A DNA stretch of 64,000 nt from Rhabditophanes sp. KR3021 (taxonomy: Eukaryota; Nematoda; Chromadorea; Rhabditida; Alloionematidae), in contig CAUJLY010000006.1 in assembly GCA_963281155.1 (NCBI GenBank), positions 10,168,001-10,232,000 of the forward strand, read 5' to 3'. Position numbers and translations under genes: made by a program. The notes under the pieces are model-generated. The model was not told where the DNA came from. It was given only the letters and a program-made list of their open reading frames with translations, and ran no database searches. Shown here piece after piece: positions 35,600 to 47,352 of this stretch (positions are counted from its first letter, which is position 1; each line of letters opens with the position of its first letter).

Positions 35600-36370
35600 A
35601 TGACAGAAGAATATAAACTCGTGGTTGTTGGGGACGGAGGTGTTGGAAAATCAGCTTTGACGATTCGTTTGATTCAAAATCATTTTGTTGAAGAGTATGA
35701 TCCAACTATTGAGGATAGTTATCGCAAACAGGTTTGTTTAGATTGTGCCATTTTCTTATTTTTTCAAATTTAGGTTGTAATTGAAGGAGAAACATGTCTT
35801 TTAGATATCTTGGACACAGGTAAGTATTAGCAATTATATACCAAAACCAATTCATCATTCCTTCTTTTAGCTGGCCAAGAGGAGTATAGGTAATTTAAAG
35901 CTCTGAAAAAATGATACATTCTCAGGATGTAATTATTTTGAAAGTTGAACCGCAACTAACTAATTACTATGTTTAGTGCAATGCGTGACCAGTACATGAG
36001 AGCAGGAGATGGTTTTTTGCTAGTATTTGCTGTTAATGAGCAGAAGTCTTTCGAAAATATAGCTTCTTTTAGAGAACAAATAATGCGTTGCAAAGATAGT
36101 GATGATGTAAGTTAAGTGCATTTCTTTTTTCATCAACATTTATAGGTCCCAATGGTTATGGTCTGTAACAAGTGTGATTTGCAAAGCAGAACAGTCGATT
36201 CAAAGTCAGTTCAAGAAGCTTCCCGGAGTTATGGTATGCCAGTAGTTGAAGCTTCCGCCAAAACAGGAACAGCTGTAGATCAAGCCTTTCACACACTAGT
36301 AATGGAAGTTCGCAAAAGGAGAAACATTAAACCTAACAAGAAAAAAAACAAATCATGCAACATTCTCTGA
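35600..36370 (+). CDS. Ras: Ras small GTPase (classical H/K/N-Ras, LET-60 type)
   Basis: Five exons, 35600-35731, 35774-35819, 35871-35889 (19 nt), 35977-36106 and 36146-36370, join in phase to give 183 residues. The P-loop GDGGVGKSA, switch I effector region DPTIEDSY, switch II DTAGQEEYSAMRDQ, NKCDL and SAK motifs are all intact. The C-terminus is a polybasic stretch plus CAAX box CNIL, so it should be prenylated and act at the plasma membrane upstream of Raf/MAPK. The final Leu predicts possible geranylgeranylation. There is one extra Glu at the N-terminus (MTEEYK) and Cys in place of the usual Gly before NKCD. The Asp in GDGG is also found in nematode LET-60, so it is not read as an activating change. 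It is far closer to classical Ras than to R-Ras or Rap. Confidence 0.96.
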
Positions 36371-37154
36371 TTCTGTCTATAAATACCAATTTTCTGATTT
36401 GTAATTATATAAAAGGACGAGACCAATGCATTGCATAACACAAAAACTACTATATTCTAAATTTTGATCAATAATAATGCAAAGAATAATTGTTGAAATC
36501 AAATTATATACATTTAATTATTCACGCTATTATTATTTTTATCTCTTCATCATTACTTCTTTCTAGACTTTTCTTGACTAATTATCACTACTACAGCCAC
36601 TTATTTTCAAAATTTGTATCAAAAAATAAAGAATCGCCAATGTAGGCAGGTATAAAGATAAAAAACTTTGTTTGTTATTTAAATATGTTGTATCGTTCGT
36701 TAAATATTGAATAAATGATTTTATTGACCAAATGAGAATGTAAACAAATGTACTAATATTAAAAAACTAATAAAAAATATATGATTAATTGTTGACAATA
36801 GTGAAGACACTATTTCAAAAAATATACATCAAAATATCAATAAGTATTTACATATCTGGGTATATCAATTTAAGCTTCCTTAATTAATTAGCGTAAAATT
36901 CTTTTGCGACTACATTTATGTATAAACTATTATTTACTGTTGGGCCCTGCAGTTTTAATACTCTTGTTTGGTTAAATCTTTGGATAAGCATCTGAAATTA
37001 TTCGAATTATTCTTGTTTAAGAGATAGCTTAACTTACATTCCTCCGTGAGTTTTTTACATTTTTGGATATTCTTTGGATTAGAGAGCTTTATAAGTTGAG
37101 ATTGAATTCATTCTTACTTACATTTGGAATTTAAAGTATTCCGTACTATTATTT
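36371..37154. other. convergent intergenic region
   Basis: AT-rich, with no gene. AATAAA at 36625-36630 could end the Ras transcript. Confidence 0.4.
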
Positions 37155-40100
37155 TTAATATGACAGAACTCCCAAGAAACCGAAATTGGCTCGGTAATTT
37201 GATTCTTTGTTTGAATATAATTGTTTCTGCATATCGTTTTGATGTTCTTCTAAATTTTCATTTACTTGTCCTTTGTATGATTGTCCTACCTTGGCAAAAG
37301 TTTTAATTGTTTCCCTTTCCAATAAAACATTTAAGTTATCTACAGGGAGATTAAAAGCATTGCTCAACACTCTAGTACTTGATTTATTAATGAGGTCAGT
37401 ACTATTACCAGGGTTTGGCATTGCTACTTCCCGCTTGCGTACTTTTGAAGGTAGGACTTGACATAAAAAAGAATTGGTGTTTCTATATTCGCAGCAAACT
37501 GTTTCCAATTTATAGACGAAAGTCGTCCGAGTTCGCACCCAATCTTCGTCTTCTTCACTTTCTTCGACTTCTGCTGCTTTAATATAAGGAGACCTTTCTG
37601 ATACAACATTAGGAGCCATTTCTGATCCAACATTAGGAACACTTTCTGATCCAACATTAAGATATCCACTAATATCCATCACTGATTCAGTTCCAAGTAG
37701 TCCCATTTCTAATCCAACAACTCCCCCACCTTCATGTTGAACAGGTAAGTCAGACGGTTCTTGAACAACATCACCATTATTAGGCAATATTATGTCAGGA
37801 ATTACTATAGAAAGTTCTATTGAATCCGTTAAAGTGTCAGGCATAACAAACGAAGTGCCTTGAAGTCGTTTCTCTTCAGGTACTCTATTAATGTTGAATT
37901 GGTTGAAAGTGTAAACTTCTGCTCCGGCTATTTCTTTGTTCTTTTTGAACCAACTTTCATAAAGCATACCTTTGTCCAGTTTTCTATTTCTGCAAATTGC
38001 TAAATGACCAATATAAAGTTGCTGCAAATGCTTAGCAGAAGCATATTCTCCAGTCAGTGAAATTAAACTAGTAGAACGGTGTAGACCGTATTTTCCAGGA
38101 GACTTTATATCATTTACAGTATCTCTACAAATTGATGAACATCTTTGACGCTTTTGTTTTGGCGGACCAGATTCAGCCCATTTATTGAACTTTTCAACAT
38201 TTGCCCTCAAATCTTCTTTTTTCTTTCTCTTTTCATCTGCCATTGCTTCTGTTTTATTTTGATCTTGTGCATGCTGAGTTGCAGTTGGTTCTTGGATACT
38301 TTTGGTTACACCTTGCTCTGTCATATCTTTGGTTCTCTTTTCACGTGAGATCAGTTTGACTTCCTTTTGAATGTTGATATCTTGGATGGCTTTGGATTCT
38401 GTATGACCCTTGATGCCTTTGATTCCTTCTTTTTGATCCTTGATATCATTGACTCTATTTTCGAAATCTCCTTTACTACACTCGGCTTTCTTTTTATTCA
38501 ATAGGACTTCTACTTTACTTCCGTTGAAAGTAAAAGTGTTTGTAGGAGGTTTACTCTCGTATTCTTTTTGTGCTTTTTTTGTCCTTTCACTTTTAGATAG
38601 TGTTTTGTAATCTTCCCTTTCATACATTCCTATTGAATCACCTTTTCTACCATCTGGTGATGAATCCAACTTTCTTTTTCTCCCTTTTCGGGTAGTAGAA
38701 CTTGCTTCATGTCTGGAACCACAGCCCATTTCAGAAACAGAACTTGTGTTTGTCAACTGATTAAAGAAATCAACCATATTCCGCCCGCTCACTTCCAGAC
38801 CATCCTCCAACATTTGATTCAAAAAGTCATCATCGTCTTTTTTTTCATCTTGATACTTGCTATCATTTCGATGTTTTGATAATAAAGGATGTTCTGATCC
38901 AACTGAATTAATCAAAGTTTCCATTTCATTGCCAGCATACATATTTGCTATTGACATGTTTGTTTCACTGCCATTTACATTTGATAGATCTAGTTTTTCT
39001 TTGAATGGTACAATTGGTGCGACTGGGACACTTTTATTTCTAGCTGGGTTCTTATTTGGTAGTAGTCCATCCACCAGCCCCCTCTCCTCTGTTTCTTTTC
39101 GAACAACAAAAACTTTTTTGCTGGAGCAAGGCATGCCATATAAGATATTGTCGTCTGCTGCGATATTATTGGCCGCTTTTTTGGTACTTGAATTGGCCCA
39201 AATATGAGTAGTGTTGACGGGCAACGTTGGATGGTGTAAAAGAAATGGTACCTGATGACCACCAACCCCACAATTCTTTCCATTTGAGGTTGAAGGCATC
39301 CCATTCATCAAATCCATTACTTCATTTTGGTTTGAAGATACCCCTAAATTAATAGGATCCATCATTGCATTGACAGGTCTTACATATTTTATAGTATCCA
39401 TCATCTCATTTGGGTCTGTTTGCGATTCTGGCAAAATGTTAGTTTGCTTTTTACTATTTCCTTTTCTTGCAGCCTTTATCAAAGCAATTGTTTCCCCACT
39501 GGGGGTTTTGGGGGCTTTTGATATAGTGGATCTCCTTGGTGCTCTTGGTATCGTAGTTGTTCTTGGTGCTCTTGGCATAGTAGGTCTCCCTGGTATCTTT
39601 GCCGACTTAGGTTTGGTTTGTCGGTTAGGTCTATCAGTAAACAGTTCATTATTTTCTTGTGTTTCTCCGCTTCTAAAATTGGCCAAGGAAATGTTATCAA
39701 CAGGAGGAACTGAATGAATATTAATATTCATTGGATCTGAATAAGTGTTAATACTCATCGGATCTGAATAAATGTTAGTAGTCATTGGATCTGAATAAAT
39801 GTTAGTAGTCATTGGATCTGAATAAATGTTAGTAGTCATCGAATCTGAAGATTCTTGGAAGTTGCTTGCAGTACCACTTTGATCCAAGACGTTCCTATCA
39901 TTAAAGTTGGGTGGATTCTGCATATCACGATGATAGGGTTCATTTGAATCTTGATTTATATAGCAATTACAACATCCATCTGCGAAAGTATTCGAAGGTT
40001 GGGACGGCTCATCCATTTCGTCATTGCTTTTATCATTTGAGCCGTTGTCCATGTCACATTGACTTCCATGGGTTGATGTTAAATTGCCGTGGACCTCAAC

Positions 40101-40976
40101 TTTACTATGAGTCGTTGAAAGATGTGAATTTTTATAAACCAGTCTACCTTTATAAGAAGGATTTCGATAATATCCAGATGTTGAAACTACCATATCAGGA
40201 TTAAAGTTGGGGTAGTTTAAAGGGATATTGGTTAGTTGCTCCATCTGAGGCATTGTATTGTCATTTGGTTGAATTCTTGGAGGCATACCACCACTATGTA
40301 CATTCAAATGCTTATTGAAAGGAACTTGAGAAAGACGATTGATAGAATGGATGTATTGATTTGCATTATTTGCTTCCGCACTTAAATTCATTTGATCACC
40401 CCGAATCAAGTTAAAATTAGAATTGAACTGATTAGGAGGAGTTTTACTAAAATTAGGATCAAACCGATTAGGAATGACTGTAGGCGGTAGATTGTTGCCA
40501 TAAGTTTGCATCATATGATTTACGGGATTAAGTGGACTTCTTTCTTGAGTTGGAAGACCTGCATGTAAGTAAGGATTAGCAACAGGAGTTATTGGATCCA
40601 TTCCATACGTATTTGATCCAGAATTATCATAAATATAATTTGAAAACTCCATTCTTTGAGTAGGACCATTTTGATAATTATCATTTGTAGCTTGATTGAA
40701 TGTCTGTTGTAACATTGAAGTGGGTGGAGCCTCCATACTTTGTTGGTACGAATTAGCATTAGAATTTTCATATTGATTGTTATAATTTAGACGTCGCCTT
40801 ACAATATTCCTTTCTAATTGACCTTGACTGTGTTGTCTTAGGCGAAGGTCATAATTGTTTTGTGATTCTGGTGAATACTCCTGATGATTATTTGTAACTG
40901 ATAATGGATGCATGTTAGACTGATTATGGTTATTTGGTTGCAATAAATTACCAAAGAACAGACGACTGGTGTTCAT
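37155..40976 (-). CDS. large low-complexity protein, C-terminal part or separate gene
   Basis: A frame of 1273 residues runs from the ATG at 40976. The first 500 residues are Asn/Gln/Pro/Met-rich with a tandem NIYSDPMTT-type repeat (39728-39855). The middle has basic segments (GRKRKLDSSPDGRKGD). The only compact, possibly folded region is near residues 960-1080 (KFNKWAESGPPKQKRQR, ASAKHLQQLYIGHLAICRNR, LYESWFKKNKEIAG). I recognise no family; a nuclear or chromatin-associated protein is a guess from the basic, Ser/Asn-rich composition. The frame overlaps the end of the upstream frame (40948-43198) by 29 nt in a different register and may be the same gene broken by one base. Confidence 0.6.
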   Translation of the reverse strand: MNTSRLFFGNLLQPNNHNQSNMHPLSVTNNHQEYSPESQNNYDLRLRQHSQGQLERNIVRRRLNYNNQYENSNANSYQQSMEAPPTSMLQQTFNQATNDNYQNGPTQRMEFSNYIYDNSGSNTYGMDPITPVANPYLHAGLPTQERSPLNPVNHMMQTYGNNLPPTVIPNRFDPNFSKTPPNQFNSNFNLIRGDQMNLSAEANNANQYIHSINRLSQVPFNKHLNVHSGGMPPRIQPNDNTMPQMEQLTNIPLNYPNFNPDMVVSTSGYYRNPSYKGRLVYKNSHLSTTHSKVEVHGNLTSTHGSQCDMDNGSNDKSNDEMDEPSQPSNTFADGCCNCYINQDSNEPYHRDMQNPPNFNDRNVLDQSGTASNFQESSDSMTTNIYSDPMTTNIYSDPMTTNIYSDPMSINTYSDPMNINIHSVPPVDNISLANFRSGETQENNELFTDRPNRQTKPKSAKIPGRPTMPRAPRTTTIPRAPRRSTISKAPKTPSGETIALIKAARKGNSKKQTNILPESQTDPNEMMDTIKYVRPVNAMMDPINLGVSSNQNEVMDLMNGMPSTSNGKNCGVGGHQVPFLLHHPTLPVNTTHIWANSSTKKAANNIAADDNILYGMPCSSKKVFVVRKETEERGLVDGLLPNKNPARNKSVPVAPIVPFKEKLDLSNVNGSETNMSIANMYAGNEMETLINSVGSEHPLLSKHRNDSKYQDEKKDDDDFLNQMLEDGLEVSGRNMVDFFNQLTNTSSVSEMGCGSRHEASSTTRKGRKRKLDSSPDGRKGDSIGMYEREDYKTLSKSERTKKAQKEYESKPPTNTFTFNGSKVEVLLNKKKAECSKGDFENRVNDIKDQKEGIKGIKGHTESKAIQDINIQKEVKLISREKRTKDMTEQGVTKSIQEPTATQHAQDQNKTEAMADEKRKKKEDLRANVEKFNKWAESGPPKQKRQRCSSICRDTVNDIKSPGKYGLHRSTSLISLTGEYASAKHLQQLYIGHLAICRNRKLDKGMLYESWFKKNKEIAGAEVYTFNQFNINRVPEEKRLQGTSFVMPDTLTDSIELSIVIPDIILPNNGDVVQEPSDLPVQHEGGGVVGLEMGLLGTESVMDISGYLNVGSESVPNVGSEMAPNVVSERSPYIKAAEVEESEEDEDWVRTRTTFVYKLETVCCEYRNTNSFLCQVLPSKVRKREVAMPNPGNSTDLINKSSTRVLSNAFNLPVDNLNVLLERETIKTFAKVGQSYKGQVNENLEEHQNDMQKQLYSNKESNYRANFGFLGVLSY
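39728..39855 (-). repeat. 30-bp coding tandem repeat (DPMTTNIYS units)
   Basis: About four 30-bp units encode DPMTTNIYSD-like decapeptides. The two units nearest 39850 are almost identical in DNA, and the later ones have drifted (DPMSINTYS, DPMNINIHS). Confidence 0.85.
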
Positions 40977-43198
40977 TTTGGGGATGGTTAAGGTGTACTG
41001 TTTGGTGGTGACGACCTTCAATTATTTTACTTCCGTTGGAATGTTGCTGAATGTTCGGACGTATGTTGTGGTTAAGATTGGACATATTATTTGAGTTTTG
41101 AAACTCAGAAGCAATTAATTGAGGATTGTTTTGATGATATGAAGATTGCATGCTGGAATTTTCTAATAAACTAGCGTGTGGTTGAATTTCACAACTCATC
41201 AATGAATCTTGACTATGATTGGAAAATGGTTGTCCATGATAAAAAACAGAACTACCACTATTATTGGAATATGTCTGTTTATGATCAATAGCTGAAATTC
41301 CACTATCATTCGAAAATTGTTGTTCTTGAATAATTGTTGAATTCACGCTATCATTTGAAGACGGTTGTTCGTGGATGATTGCTGAGTTTCTACCATGATT
41401 GACAAATGACTGCTGAGAAGTAATAACCGAACAGCCATTATTATTCGAATTTGGGTGTTCCTGATTAATTGCCGAAATTCCACTGTGATTAGAATTTGAT
41501 TTTCTTTTCATTACTTCAGATGACCCTGGATTTGAAGCAGCTCTATATTCCTTAAGAATAATGTTTTTCATCATTTCTACCTCAAGTCTTTCTTGTTCAT
41601 TTGAAATAGGGCCAGTTGTTTGAAGATATTCAAATAATTCATCCGGCAATTCTGACCGAAAATCTTCATTATGAGATAGATCAAAATTATGTACCCTTTT
41701 TCCATTATTTGGTATCTGCCTTTGAATTGGAACAAACGCATATTGTGGATTTTCTAGGTGCTCACTTGGAGTTTCAACAACAATAGTAACTTTGTTGGAA
41801 CGAATCTCGTTCTGGTGTTGAATTAAATTAAATTGAGTTTGAGTTATTTGTAAATTCTGTTCTTGCGCTGGAAGCAAATTATTTTCAGCATTAATGCTGG
41901 TATGAGATTGCGCAATAGTAATTGGAACGGTATAAGTCTGGTGAATACTTTGAAGTGGGCTTTGATAATTAACATCTTGTGCTTCTTGAAAGTTAGCAGC
42001 TTCCTGAAAGTTATGAGCTTCCTGAAAGTTAGAAGCTCCTTGTAAGTTAGCAGCTCCCTGATAATTCTGAGCTGGTTCATAAGATATCTGAGAATCCATA
42101 GCTACGGCAGAATTGTGAGCTGATTCATAATTTTGTTGGTAATTAGGACCTACTACAGAACTTTGAGCTGTATGAGAATTTGTAGAAGCACTACTAGTGT
42201 GGCCTACTTGTGCATTCAGAGCAGCTTGACAATTTGAAACATTTTCATTATCATGAATACCTAAAGCCTGCGAAGCTTCTGCAATATTGATTGACGAATT
42301 CTGGTGAAAATTTATGACTTGAAGATGAGCTGTAGTGCAGTTTATGCGAGTGGAGCTTTTAGAAACAGTACGTTTGTCACGTTGGTGAAAGTGTGGAAAA
42401 ATACTGGGCTGAATGAGATGAACAAGAAAATGATCACTCGATGCTTTTTCTTGTGAAACTTGGGAATCAGGATTATTTTCATCATCTAGGGAGTTTCCTA
42501 CCGTAGTTTGTCGAGGTTCCACTTCTGTTTCGGACTGGGTCAGAGTAGACGTGACGTCACTTGCAGATGAAATATCGACTTGGCCCTTTTTACTAGGCGG
42601 AGGTAAAAGAGAGCCGTTTACTTCAAAAATGAGGTGTGAATGTTCTCGGAGACTTAAATCGAAAGGTGGAATGATGTTGGTAGAGTCTGCTGAGACAGCT
42701 AACCCTGACAAGGGAAGAAAAGTTGTACTGTTATCAATAGTTTTTTTTGTCTTTCCTGCTTTTGGCAACGATCGACAATATGGCATTTTTTCCGAATTAG
42801 AGAGACTAAAAATTGGTATCTTCTGTAGATCTCGATGACGAAAGTCAGTTAAAGAAATAGACTGCGTCTTTAAAATCAAATGCTGGCTTTTTGAAAAAAC
42901 GGGCAAAGCCGAGGTATGTAAAACAGAGGAATGCTCCAATGAACGAGTGTCATGAGAAACAAATGGACGCGCCGCGTTACCTTGTGCATCTGACATTATA
43001 TTTTGAGCAGGGACAACAATTTCTTGTGTTGTAGGAAAAGGAGAATACCCTATAAGCAAAATAAGAAATAAGTTGATGTTTTAGCACACCATTCTTACCT
43101 AAATTAATTTCCTGGCTAGGATCTTGTTTATTTGTTCCGCTATTGTTAACTGGATTATTTCCATTAACATTAGGGTGTCCCAGGTATTCGGTATTCAT
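40948..43198 (-). CDS. Asn/Gln/Ser-rich protein, N-terminal part of the same or a separate gene
   Basis: Exons 43099-43198 and 40948-43049 (49-nt intron, in phase) encode 733 residues beginning MNTEYLGHPNVNG. Two degenerate repeat families are visible: ANFQEA-type hexa/heptapeptides (about 41985-42060) and about 20-residue SN(D/N)SG-SAI--E/Q units (about 41200-41500). No domain is recognised. The frame stops at 40948 shortly after a second long frame opens in another register. Composition is continuous across the junction, favouring one protein of about 2000 residues. Confidence 0.55.
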
Positions 43199-45086
43199 TG
43201 TAACAAACTGTTACACACCAAAAACGGCCTCTCAATGACTGTTACTCTAGTAACTAGCTAAGATTAAAAAAATTATATGAGATTGGCACGGTTGTCGCAG
43301 ATTGGGGTGTGCGGTATGTTTAGGTCAATAGAAGCGATGTAGGAGTGACACATATACACATGTAGTCGTTTTGAGAGACAGTCAGGGATTGTATATTTCT
43401 GCTCTAATGTAAAAAAGAACGTTGATGGTTGAATTATACAAACAGAGTAACAGATATATGTGCGTGATTAATTGCTGGTGAGATTATATACATATCAGTT
43501 TTGGTTGTATTCAAGAAGTGGGTTTGATCTATTGTGTAATAATTGATATCATTTCTCGGTTACCTAATGTGCAAACAACTCGCCCTTGTCTTTCAAATTG
43601 TAATAAATCATTCGTTTCAAAAATACTCAGACTATTTGAGCAGAAGAGTAGATGTATTGTTGCAAACGAATTTTAAGGAATTTGAGCGATAGAGAATGCT
43701 TATAGCAACCATAACCTATCACCAATGAATGTGTTAATGGAAATAAATATGGTCAAAAACTGTAGCGATCAGTCAACCATTTAATCTAATTATTCTTTTT
43801 TTTCCATGAAATAGCGGTTAAATCCCTGCGAAAAAGGTTCACCTTATATTTTTACAAAAGTTTACTCTATTTAAACTCAAATGCATATGTAACAGCAATA
43901 TTATATTTAAACTCAATCGAGATTATCTTGAAATATACTCAAAGGAAACACAAGCCAATATTTGTTTACTTAATTTTTTGTATCTCATGATTGAACTATA
44001 AAGTGTCACCAATTTAAATATACAATGCAAGACCCTTTCAAACAATAAATGAGTACATGAATTATAAGAATAGACACACCAATATGTAACCTGATAATGA
44101 TAAATATCTAGAAAATGATTGTCAATTGAAACATTTGCTTTCTGCATATATTTATTAATGCCCCTAGAACACACCAACTTTTTTGATAATATTATGATTA
44201 TTCTAGTTAAAGTTTACTTAACATTGACACTTCATTCACCTTAATATGAGGCAAATGTAAATATGATTGTATTGATAAAAGGTGCGGGAAGTTATTAAGA
44301 GTTAAAAAGATTTTATGTACATACGATCACTTCAAATTAATAAATCTCACTTTTATTTTGTGTATAAATATCATTTCCGGTGTATTTAAATTTCTTGTTT
44401 CCATTAATGCTTCTTTTTACTATTAATCTTTAGATCAAAGCTATTTAGTTTGTTCACTTGCATCACACTAATGTCCAAAGGATTTTAAATTAATATTTTC
44501 ATAATTCCCACTCATGTACATTTTTATCAGTTCATCGAGATGAGTATTTATGTTTCTTTTTAACAAATCACAACTATTTGTATGTAGTTTTCGCAAAAGA
44601 AAGATGAGTCAAGGAACTTACTTTGCTTTTTAAGACTGTTGGTCTGACAAAAACGAGTTTTCTTACTTTAATAGATTATATATCAAATATAATCGAGCCC
44701 AGGACTTTTGAAGTAGTTTTCTCCCATCATTTCGTCATAATACATCGTTCACTCTTTTTTTACACTAAGTAAATGTATTTTCTTATTCAAATTAACTCAA
44801 AATTTATGGTTATTTTGGACAAAGCCAACGTAATAGTAATTAAAAAATGCACCCTTTAAAAGCTACCTATCTAATTATATCTGTCCTTGACATAAATGCT
44901 AACAATTTCGTTTCTTTTTGTGTTGCGCTCATTAATATATATGTACATCCGAAACTCTTAAAACAATATAAACAATTATTTTTTATTACTCAATAATCAC
45001 CTACTTCGAAGGGCCCTATATTTGACATAAAAAGTAAATCACCACACACTTATCACAAATCAGCGATTTGCGTCCTCACAAAAAGA
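43199..45086. other. 1.9 kb divergent intergenic region
   Basis: AT-rich and between two gene heads. Only small random-looking frames (for example 43923-44177 minus). Confidence 0.4.
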
Positions 45087-47207
45087 ATGGTTGCTTTATC
45101 TAATAACTTAGTTGCTGGTCATCATAACTATCACAATCAATCTTCGAGCAGAAATAATTGTAGCGAGGAAATGCCCTGCTGTGGAACACCATTTGCTTCC
45201 GTAAGATTAGGACATCTCAAATGCTTGACATTGTATCGAACAGAAGATCTATTGCTAGCTGATAATTCAGGTTATTGCCTGTTACATGTGGCTGCTAAGC
45301 TGGGTAACTTAAGAGTAATTAACTATTTGATCGACAAAGCACCGTGCTTGATGGACGCACGAAATGACTTACATGAGACGCCTTTAATTGTCGCTGCTAA
45401 CTATGGTCAAATCCATGTGGTTTGTAGGTTGCTAGATACACCACACAATGAAGCTTTACAAAGAGCCTGCCATCAAGATAAAAATGGGACAACTTGTTTA
45501 TTGGGTGCGGTAGAAAAGTCCGATAATGAGATAGCATTATTTTTATTGAAACGATTTGGGAAGACGTTATGTGCGATTGAAAATAAATTAGGGATGCTTC
45601 CATTGCATGTTGCAGCTTCAAATGGTAAGTTTAAACCTGTTCAAAGTAATCTTAACTTTTAACCATTTAGGCAATGTTGAATTTATCCGCATCGCAACTA
45701 AATATGATCAAAAAATGGTTCATATCAAAGATTCCTTTGGTTCAGTTCCTTTAATATATGCAATTCAATCCAAATGTATAATGTCAATACGATATTTAGT
45801 TGAAAAGGCAAAAAGCGATGTTAAAACGAAAACTTCCAAAGGCCAAACACTTCTTCATGTGGCGTGTATCAATGGAGATGTTCCTACAATCAAGTATTTC
45901 CTGAATATTCTTGGGACAGAAACTATTCTTGTAGCAACTAATGATTTAGCAAATTGCCTTCATTGTGCAACTTGTAAGACTTTAACATTCTACTCATTTG
46001 TAATAATTTCACATTTTAGTTCATGGTAATATAGACGCACTTAAACTTCTGGTAGAGTATTGGCCTAAGAAAAAAAGAAAAGGTGTTTTGGGAATTCGTG
46101 ATTCTCGAGGCAACACTCCTCTTCATTTAGCAGCGATTAATAATCACTCTCTTATAGCCCAATATTTAGTAAGTAAATTTATGATGTAAAAAAGTGGCCA
46201 AAAACTATTAATTATTTCTCAGAATAGAATTAACAAGAGACATGTTTGATTATCATGCGTTTTTTATAAGTAAATATAAAATTTGCTTGTTAATTATTCA
46301 TCCTTGTTAGGTTCTGTGTACCAGAGAACTAAGATGATAGACATGTTAATTAATTAAAATGTGTTGAGTTATTTGAATAATTTAAATTTATTTTCATCAG
46401 ATTTCATACCTTGTAAACACCCGTGCAACTAATAATCTTAGCCAAACAGCTTTGGAAATAGCCAGAAAACGAAATGCTCACGCAGTATTCAAAATAATTA
46501 AGACTTTTGAAGGTGAGTGTTGATCACATTTCAAATGCAAATAATTTTTAATGACACTCGATCATTTCTATTGCTTTACACATTCTAAATACCCATTATC
46601 TTTCAGACAAAGCCTATCCGAAGAAAAACAAAAGCATATTATATTCAAACGGTGAAATGTATACAAATAGTTTACAGCGTATATCTTCTTGTCACGATAT
46701 ATTTATGTCCGCTCCCCAAAACAACTTATTACCTTTAACAAGTAAACGACCAAACTCCTCCGAATTTCCATTACTCTCCCCTTCACCTATTCCATACAAT
46801 AATAACCACATACAGAAAGGCGCCCTCAGATTCCTAAGATCCACTCAATCTGATGATGATTGCAGTACCTTGATTCCAGACCCTCCACGGACAGTCGTCG
46901 CAAAAAATGGAAAACCTCTCGATGGGAATCATCTGCACATGCCTAATCAAGATGTTTTCCACAAGGTAAGCAAGCTGTTTTAAATAAATGAGAGAGTTCG
47001 GACTGATTCATAATAAGAGCGACATATGTAAAAAGTCCAAGCTAAAAAATCTTTGCTCATATTTGGATACATATAATATTTATATAATTATTTCAGAACA
47101 TGCCAACACAATTCATTCCAATGACTCAATATGCCAACGGGAAAATGTATGACGACGAAGCATTCTCGGTCATAGCTGAAATTGATAAAGTTCTAGAAAA
47201 TGCTTAA
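45087..47207 (+). CDS. ankyrin-repeat protein, espin/forked-like
   Basis: Six exons, 45087-45624, 45671-45973, 46020-46168, 46401-46512, 46607-46965 and 47097-47207, join in phase to give 523 residues. About nine ankyrin repeats fill residues 35-365, with clear cores such as GYCLLHVAAKLGNLRVINYL, MLPLHVAASNGNVEFI, GQTLLHVACINGDV and GNTPLHLAAINNHSLIAQYL. The rest is disordered Ser/Pro-rich sequence. Repeat order and the VRLGHLKCL start recall the N-terminal ankyrin block of espins (actin-bundle proteins of stereocilia and bristles), but the actin-bundling part is absent or too diverged to see. Another ankyrin scaffold is possible. The start is the first ATG of a frame with a rather weak upstream context. 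Confidence 0.8.
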
Positions 47208-47346
47208 TTTGTTTGGTCAAAAATATACATTAATATAAATATAACTCTTATCACATTGACTTATTTGTCATTATTTGTTATAAAAATATATTTATAATTT
47301 AGTGTGTTTCCATCCATTTCAATTTCAATTATTTGAAGCTTTTGAA

Positions 47347-47352
47347 AATAAA
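47347..47352 (+). terminator. candidate poly(A) signal, ankyrin gene
   Basis: AATAAA lies 140 nt after the stop. Confidence 0.35.

Noticed and set aside
35600..35660. Asp within the Ras P-loop (GDGG) as an activating mutation
   Set aside because: Both glycines corresponding to human codons 12 and 13 are intact, and nematode LET-60 has the same GDGG, so it is a natural variant.
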